Positions 58,801 to 64,000 of a stretch of DNA of 64,000 nt are shown here, piece by piece. Below the pieces are notes generated by a model. That model was given only the letters and a program-made list of their open reading frames with translations. It searched no databases and was not told the DNA's origin. Numbering within the stretch: the first letter of the stretch is position 1; every line of letters starts with the position of its first letter. The position numbers were made by a program, and so were the translations under genes. Origin of the DNA: Montifringilla adamsi (taxonomy: Eukaryota > Chordata > Aves > Passeriformes > Passeridae); assembly GCA_017590115.1 (NCBI GenBank), contig JAGGNK010011003.1, forward strand, positions 2,368,558-2,432,557. Direction: 5' to 3'.

Positions 58801-60997
58801 GATGAGGGGAAAAGCTGTGGGAAAGCTCACTCCCTTGAGATGCCCAGATAAAAGTTCAGACACTTTAAAACACTGAGGGGGCAGCAGAGAAAGAGGTAGG
58901 ACAGACTCAAACTGGACAGATCAGGATCTCAGTCAGGATCAAGGGGAGCAGCCTGGAATTTCAGTGGAAGCCTGGAGAAAGTGAACTGCTGTGTGAACTC
59001 AGGTTAACATTAGAGACAGGCAAATACTTGATTCAAATTGATCAAACTTAAGCTAAACCATGAGGAAAGGTGGGATAATAGGTTTGGTTTAGAAAGAATC
59101 CAGATCAAAGTTTCACTGACACAAAGAGGAAAAAACCCCAACTTTTTTTCCTCAAATCACTTATTCCTTAAAACAGCTGACCTACAGCTAGGAATATTCA
59201 TGGCAATGTAGATGAGTGCACTAGAAAGATGCTACCCAAGGTCACAAGCATGGGAAGAACCTGAATAACTGACTGCAGAGTCTGAGCCTGGAGTGCCAGG
59301 ACACAGGAGAACAGCTTCAAACTGACAGGGAGCAGGGTCAGATGGGATATGAGGAAAAAATCCTTTCCTGGAGGGCGGGCAGGCCCTGGCACAGGCTGCC
59401 CAGAGAAGCTGTGGCTGCCCCTGGATCCCTGGAAGTGTCCCAGGCCAGGTTGGATGGGGCTTGGAGCACCCTGGGATGGTGGAAAGTGTCCCCTCTGGGG
59501 CCCTCCCAAAGTTTCCCTGCTCCTTCCCTGCTCTGCCTTTGGGAGCAGCTGGTGCTGCTCAGTGGCAGGAGCTTGTGCCCTGGTGCTTGTTGGGAGACAT
59601 GAACTGTGAGATGATCTCCTGCTAAAGCTGGATTAAGAGAGGCTTTGGGGTCTGGTGGGACATGTAGAGTAAGAGTCTGGATTCCCTAGACATGCCAGTC
59701 TTAACACTTTTATTTTTCCCCCCTGTGCCTTTCTAAAAATGACTGGCTCAAATACCAGGATTATATATCTTGCATTTTGAGGGGTTCTAAAGCCACTTCA
59801 ATTTATTTCTCATATTGGAAGCAGTGCTTTTTTAATGAATAGTGCCCAAATTGAGATGCTGAAGTGTTTCAAACACAGAGCATCACAACTAAATACTTCC
59901 TGGAAGGGGTTGATGATCACAGTTGCATAAAATGGGGATTTAACTCTTTTGTAGCAGCTGCATAACTGATCAGTAAAATGAGAGGAAAAACAGTTTTCCT
60001 AAGGAGCTGGCACAGAATATTTAGCTGCTCAAAGGGCTTATTGTAGAAAATATATTTACCAGAAAGAAAATGAAGTCTGGAAGAGAACCAGCTCTGGGCT
60101 GAATGAATTTGAAAAGGCTCTTTCACTGCCTAGGCAAGTTTAGTCTATAAATCAAAATTATTAGGGCTTAATTTTTAAATTTTATTTCTTAAGTGGGAGG
60201 AGGACCTGCTGCTCAAAGAAGCCAACATGAATTTAAGGGGCTGGTTTGTTGAAAGCATGCAATTACAGCCTGACAAACTGCAGGCACACGGACAATGGGA
60301 GCAGGAACCATCCTGCCCTCCCGGGCACACACAGACACACAGACTGCACTGAGAGCCACGGAGCTTTACCTTTCTGGAGCTTGGATGCATTGTCCTGGAT
60401 CCAGCTGAAGAGGTTGGCAAAGTCACAGTCACACACCCAGGGGTTGCCCTCCAGGCGGATGGTCCGCAGGGAGGGCAGCGCTTCCAGGGCTGCCACGTTC
60501 AGGCTCTGTAAGTTATTGTCATTCAATTCTAACACTTGGAGCTGGTCCAGGTTCTCAAAAGCAGCCTCGTCCACGTCCACCAGGTTGTTGTTTCCAAGGC
60601 TCAGTTTTATCAGTTTCTCTGCTGATTTGAATATCCCAGCATCGAGCTGCGTTAAATTGTTGTAGCTTAAGTCTAAATACACCAGTTTGGTAGAACTGCT
60701 AAAAGTGCCCTCTTCTAAAGAGGTGAGGGAGTTATTCCTGAAGTCCAAATAGACTAGATCTCCATAAAATATAAAGAAGTCAGCTGGTATTGCCTGAATG
60801 TTGTTATCAGCTATAAGAAGTTTCCGTACATCCAATGGGAAGGGATTGGGAACACTTGGGAGTCCTTGATCCCGGCAGTCTATGGTGTGGTAGTCCATAC
60901 AGCTACAAACAGCAGGGCAAAGATGACCCCCAGGCAGGAAAAGCAGGCAGGCAAAGCCAGCAAAAGGCAGGAGGCAGGAAGGAAAGCATGGCAACAT
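46563..60997 (-). CDS. LRRC38: LRRC38, BK-channel auxiliary (gamma) subunit
   Basis: Two coding exons on the minus strand, 60997-60370 and 46816-46563, give 882 nt and 293 residues (human LRRC38, as I recall it, is 294). Known role of the family: LRRC26/52/55/38 associate with the pore-forming BK (KCNMA1) channel and shift its voltage dependence. Residues 1-26 are a hydrophobic signal peptide. A cysteine-rich LRRNT follows (27-55, CPAVCSC), then about five to six LRRs with LxxLxLxxNxL spacing. The LRRCT starts at 185 (NPWVCDCDF) and includes IQC and SEC cysteines. One transmembrane helix spans about 245-271, followed by a short basic/cysteine segment and a highly acidic tail ([12 protein letters not shown]). 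The single intron is 13.55 kb and splits a Gly codon inside the LRRCT. The frame extends upstream to another ATG at 61117, but that would add 40 non-hydrophobic residues before the signal peptide, so the ATG at 60997 is preferred. Confidence 0.93.
47645..47702. repeat. Short direct duplication
   Basis: The segment aaggggaaatgcaagaattgtgt occurs twice in tandem, about 32-34 bases apart. It is a local duplication with no assigned function. Confidence 0.7.
48405..48800 (+). mobile_element. Probable solo LTR, diverged member of family L
   Basis: Shares the order of elements with the copy at 42.9 kb: attttatgattgaaggat start, 'acaattcttatctcaattgc', gaagattgtt, an AT-rich tagtata run, aattagccttctgatat and 'ccatggagtcagatgcatca'. 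The middle is different (a GT-rich gtgtgtgtcagg segment), so it belongs to a distinct subfamily. Confidence 0.5.
48925..49335 (+). mobile_element. Probable solo LTR, family L
   Basis: Close relative of the 42.9-kb copy, in the same orientation, with 'tatctcatttgcttctcctg', 'acaggtgattgtttcattga', a ttggccaatcagggccaagc box (CCAAT), 'agccttctgtctgtatcctt', an AT-rich core and 'agagtcacattcatcattcc'. Only about 125 bases separate it from the preceding member. Confidence 0.6.
54330..54765 (+). repeat. CR1 LINE 3' region
   Basis: A long plus-strand CR1 segment: 'cagcctggagaaaaggaggc', a tgaggggcagctgaggg start, 'ggaactgcccagggaggtct', 'gagtgcccaccctggaggtg' and an end near 'gaccttaggggacctttcca'-like sequence with aaggattatat. 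It is somewhat GC-enriched relative to the usual consensus. Confidence 0.85.
56660..56825. repeat. AT-only low-complexity block
   Basis: About 165 bases of almost pure A/T with repeated tatata, aatttattta and taaatttaat. No clear single unit. It lies in the LRRC38 intron. Confidence 0.9.
57480..57945 (+). mobile_element. Possible LTR of a second, passerine-like family
   Basis: The region contains 'attattgctccgttatcaga'-type sequence, a ccttttttgggcttatttttcc element and an AT-rich end ('attactattaaacttttaaa') finishing in tttttcaca. It resembles ERV LTRs I remember from songbird genomes. Boundaries and family are uncertain and no target-site duplication was confirmed. Confidence 0.4.
59295..59500 (+). 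repeat. CR1 LINE 3' fragment
   Basis: Plus-strand CR1: 'gatatgaggaaaaaatcctt', 'ggcacaggctgcccagagaa', 'cccctggatccctggaagtg', 'aggttggatggggcttggag' and caccctgggatggtggaaag. The last bases of the element are missing. Confidence 0.88.
60370..60997 (-). CDS. LRRC38: LRRC38 exon 1 (signal peptide, LRRNT, LRRs)
   Basis: Runs from ATG at 60997-60995 to a GTAAAG donor after the codon for K209; 209 codons plus one base. Contains the signal peptide, CPAVCSC...[11 protein letters not shown] amino-terminal cap, the LRR block ([28 protein letters not shown]) and the start of the LRRCT. Confidence 0.93.
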
Positions 60998-61137
60998 CGT
61001 CAAGGATCTGGAGGCTGTGATGAGCACCACTTCAGGAGAAAGACATTTTGCTCGGCTGAGCAGGAGTGCCTGGTACTTGTGTGTGTGCCTGATTGTATCC
61101 AGGAGATCACATATCATCACAGATCCGATAGCAGCAG

Positions 61138-61172
61138 GCTGGAGGGGGAGGGAGGAGGGAGGGAGGGAGGCA
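61138..61172 (+). repeat. Purine-rich GGGA tract upstream of LRRC38
   Basis: A run of gggagggaggagggagggag type sequence sits about 150 bases before the LRRC38 start. Read on the minus (coding) strand it is a pyrimidine tract. It may be part of the promoter or simple low complexity. Confidence 0.75.
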
Positions 61173-61174
61173 AA

Positions 61175-62390
61175 TGTGAGGATTTACACTGTCAGAATAT
61201 TGTGATGCTGCACAGGGTGAGGAAAGCGATGATTGGGCACACGGAGGATCTTTCAAAGGACTCCCTTGCTTTTGTGAGCTAAAAAAAGCCCAGAGCCTGT
61301 TTGAATATTTGCTGTCTATTCCAGCAAAGGGGAAATCACACCTGATCCTGTGACTCTGACAGCAACAGCTTCTGCTTAAAAAGCCCTTCAGGTGAAAATC
61401 CCCGATGAGATCACTTACTGTGTTCCTCAGCAGGAGCCTCCATCAGGGTGCCCAACATGGAAATACAAGTGAGGGTCGGGCAGTGTCCTGGATGTCTGCT
61501 GAGGACAGGTTTCCCTTTTATTTGTAAAACAGGGAGCAGAAGGGGGGCAGCTCAAAGACATGGAGCTCTGCTTTGTGCTGTTTCTGGATTCCTCAGCTGT
61601 TAGAGCAAGGCTGCTCACATTATCCAAATATGACTCAGTATCTTTTAACCAAGAAGAATAACCTACAGCAGCAAGAAGGAATATGGTCTCCAAAGTGAGG
61701 GGCTTTTCCTTCCTGTTTAATGACCCAAAAAAACTACTTTCTATTACAGCACCAGTAATGTCTGTTGGGCCACATGAAAGTGCAAAATGTGGATCAAATC
61801 TTTAGCTGGTTAAAATAGAACTGGTTTTCTTCATTTTCAGGGGGTTGAAATATTTGACAGTCAATCTGCCTGTCCTGTGGGACAGCAGAAGTGATTTTGC
61901 AACAAGGCATCTGTGTTTTCCTGACATCCTCAAACCCACACCCACAAAGGCAAGTCCTCAGCCAGCTACACACTTAACTTTTAACTCCATCCCTCCTCTT
62001 TATGCAGGGTGTGCAAGCAGAGTCTGGAGAGCTGGGGTCACATCTCTGTGCCATGATGGAAGATTTTGCTAGAGACTGATGGTATTTGGGTGGGTGCATC
62101 CTGATGTGGAGAGCATAAAGTCAAGCACCTTTGGCAAGCTCATTCTTAGGTCAAAGACAGACCAGAAATTTCAATTTAAGGTCATATTCTATAACTGGAT
62201 TCAGGGTATTTTTCATCCAGAATAAGGGACAAAATTTTCCTTCTCAGACAGCCTATCCTCCAAGATCCCTGTGCCTGAACTGAAACAGTGAGAGCAGCAT
62301 CCCTCACCTCTCCCTTAGTGCGTACCTAGAAACACCGAGCAGCTGGGAGGGAACAAAGAGGGAGCCACACTGTTCTCAGCAGCACCACTG
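61175..62390. other. LRRC38 upstream region, no gene recognised
   Basis: Presumed promoter-proximal flank of LRRC38. No CpG island is evident. The 88-codon minus frame at 61427-61693 has no family match. Confidence 0.4.
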
Positions 62391-62394
62391 ACAG

Positions 62395-62605
62395 AAAAAG
62401 ATGAAATGGGCACAGATTGAAAACCATCTGAACACAAGGAAACACTTCTCTTACTGTGAGGCTTCCCACACAGGTTGAATATCACCACAAAACCCAGCTG
62501 GGGACAGCTCTGGGCAAACCTGCTCTGACTCTGCTTGAGCAGGGGACTGGACAAGTTGATTTCCAGAGGTCCCTTCCAACCTCAGCATTTCCCTGCACTG
62601 CTCTT
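62395..62605 (+). repeat. CR1-like LINE 3' fragment
   Basis: The section 'agcaggggactggacaagtt' followed by 'gatttccagaggtcccttcc' and aacctcagcatttcc is the typical CR1 3' end in plus orientation. The preceding 130 bases are a more diverged part of the same element. Confidence 0.7.
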
Positions 62606-62609
62606 GGGA

Positions 62610-63490
62610 AATGAGCACATCAAGGTTTATGCCTTCAGAACACCTCTCTCACATTTTGCAGCCCACCTTGTTTCGAATTCATAGGTCTTTCAGCTAAACC
62701 ACCTTGAAACAGCCTCTAGGTCCCTCCCAGAAAGACACATCCTGCTCCAGGTGCCTTTCATCTCTTAAATTACTTTGAAAACACCACCCAGAAAGAAATG
62801 GGCACAGCTGCCTCTATAAACCACCAGGGTAAAAGCCAAATAAATTCCTGAGGTGACTATTTAAAGTATTTACCTTTAAATTACAGAGGAAGTGGTAGTT
62901 TGACAGGCTACCTCTGATTAGAAAAACCCAAATATGCAAAATAACTCTTGGGGTCAGCATTCATTGAACTGGCATCACCAAGTAACTGCAAATGGTATTT
63001 CTCCTGCAGAACTGATGCTTTTCGCACTCCTAGGGCTGTATCTTGCAAACAATTGCTCCTGCTGCAATCTACTGGTTTTCTGCCCCTAATTTAACTAAGG
63101 CTTTAAGTCATAGATAAAGGTGTTTCTAACACAGGAAAGCAGAACTGATTTGATGTCTTTAGCAATGAAGTTTCACATGGACAGATTCTGCTCTCTATTA
63201 AGAGCAGATATTTATTCACAGGATTTAAGGGTCTCTGTGGCTCCTCCTCTGCAGACCCCCCTTTTTCTCTCAAGTGCACAGAATCAGGATGTGACATTTT
63301 CATTTCCAAGATGCCTCAGCCTTCACAGATGGGAGACTACAGACAATAAGGCATAATTTGTGAAAGTTCCAAGAACATGCTAGTGACAGGGGTGGAAAAG
63401 GACTCAGCTTCCCTAAGAATTCCACCAGCCCTTGCTAAAACCACCACTCCTTTCTGAACAGAACAGCCCTTCCTTTTGCTCAGCTGCTCA
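62610..63490. other. Intergenic, no gene recognised
   Basis: No exon, RNA gene or repeat could be supported in this stretch. Confidence 0.4.
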
Positions 63491-63499
63491 CCTGGATCC

Positions 63500-63784
63500 C
63501 TTACTGTCGATGAGTTTGCAGGTCCCAGGATGAGGGAAGAGATGGATCTGACTCCATATTTCTTAGAAGGCTGATTTATATTATCGACCAGAGTCTGACA
63601 CAGCTGGACTGGGATTGGTCATTGAGTTAAAACAATCCACATTGAACCAATCAAAGATGCACTTGTTGGTAAACAGCCTCCAGACCACATTCCTAAGCAA
63701 TCAGATAATTATTGTTTACATTTCTTTTCTGAGGCTTCTCAGGAGAAAAATCCTGGCAAAAGGATTTCCATAAAATATCACAGT
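63500..63784 (-). mobile_element. Probable solo LTR, family L
   Basis: Minus-orientation copy. In its own direction it begins tgtgatattttatggaaatc, then 'ctgagaagcctcagaaaaga', aatgtaaacaataattatctg-like sequence, a GATTGGTTC box and 'gccttctaagaaatatggag' before tcagatccatctcttcc. It shows the best-preserved 5' end of the family in this window. Confidence 0.6.
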
Positions 63785-64000
63785 CACCCCTCCCTGCCCC
63801 CCCTGGGTCCAAGCCCTCCCTCCCAGCCTGTTCTGCACAGAGCTGTGGAGCTCTCCTGGCTGAGATCTCAGGAAGGGCTTGGCAGGAGGTGAGGGGTCAC
63901 TGTCAGGCTCTGGATATTTTGGGATAGGGATCCCCTAGTTTTGAAGCATCAGCCCTGCTCGCACAGCAGCCAGGGGAGCAGAGTTTCCTTGGCAGTGTGT

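Larger units (their letters stand above)
46817..60369 (-). other. LRRC38 intron (13.55 kb)
   Basis: Donor GTAAAG at 60369 and acceptor TTGCAG ending at 46817, both read on the minus strand. It holds LTR-like copies at 48.4 and 48.9 kb and around 57.5-57.9 kb, CR1 copies at 54.3 and 59.3 kb, and an AT-rich block at 56.66-56.82 kb. No nested gene was recognised; the 176-codon minus frame at 50614-51144 has no family resemblance. Confidence 0.8.

Noticed and set aside
60998..61117. Upstream in-frame ATG for LRRC38 adding 40 residues
   Set aside because: The extra residues are not hydrophobic and would precede the signal peptide. The family starts at the signal peptide.

Overview
The window looks like nuclear DNA of a bird, possibly a passerine. 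The evidence is abundant CR1-type LINE 3' ends in both orientations, short compact introns, GC-rich islands beside AT-rich spacers, and vertebrate GT-AG gene structures. Two gene families are recognisable: AADACL4-like serine esterases and LRRC38. Both also lie on human 1p36.21. In chicken I recall them on a small chromosome, which I could not check here.

Positions 1-20,200 hold a head-to-tail array of four AADACL4-like genes, all on the plus strand. The first (A) is cut by the left edge, so only exons 3 and 4 are present. The next three (B, C, D) are complete four-exon genes predicting 410, 408 and 405 residues. They share the same layout: a hydrophobic N-terminal anchor exon, an HGGGW oxyanion-hole exon, a 64-nt linker exon, and a 775-nt terminal exon with the Ser-Asp-His triad. 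Splice phases are identical in all copies. The terminal exons of B, C and D are a patchwork of blocks that are identical, or nearly so, next to strongly diverged blocks. This is the signature of recent, repeated gene conversion. Gene A lies outside that exchange. Introns 1 of C and D contain GC-rich minisatellites, and exon 2 of C and exon 1 of D lie in CpG-rich islands.

Positions 20,200-46,560 are intergenic. They hold CR1 remnants, a probable LTR family, an AT-rich 24-bp satellite, a 32-bp repeat, two large minisatellites (39.2-39.8 kb and 44.6-45.1 kb) and a pair of related roughly 110-bp segments. I found no convincing gene there, but isolated short exons could be missed by eye.

Positions 46,563-60,997 on the minus strand hold LRRC38, a two-exon gene for a leucine-rich-repeat auxiliary subunit of BK potassium channels. 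It has one 13.5-kb intron and predicts 293 residues. The intron carries further CR1 and LTR-like copies and an AT-rich tract. Positions 61,000-64,000 are the LRRC38 upstream region, with a purine-rich tract, a CR1 remnant and another LTR-like copy.

The two gene groups are neighbours by synteny and not by pathway. The esterases are predicted ER-membrane hydrolases. LRRC38 is a plasma-membrane channel modulator.
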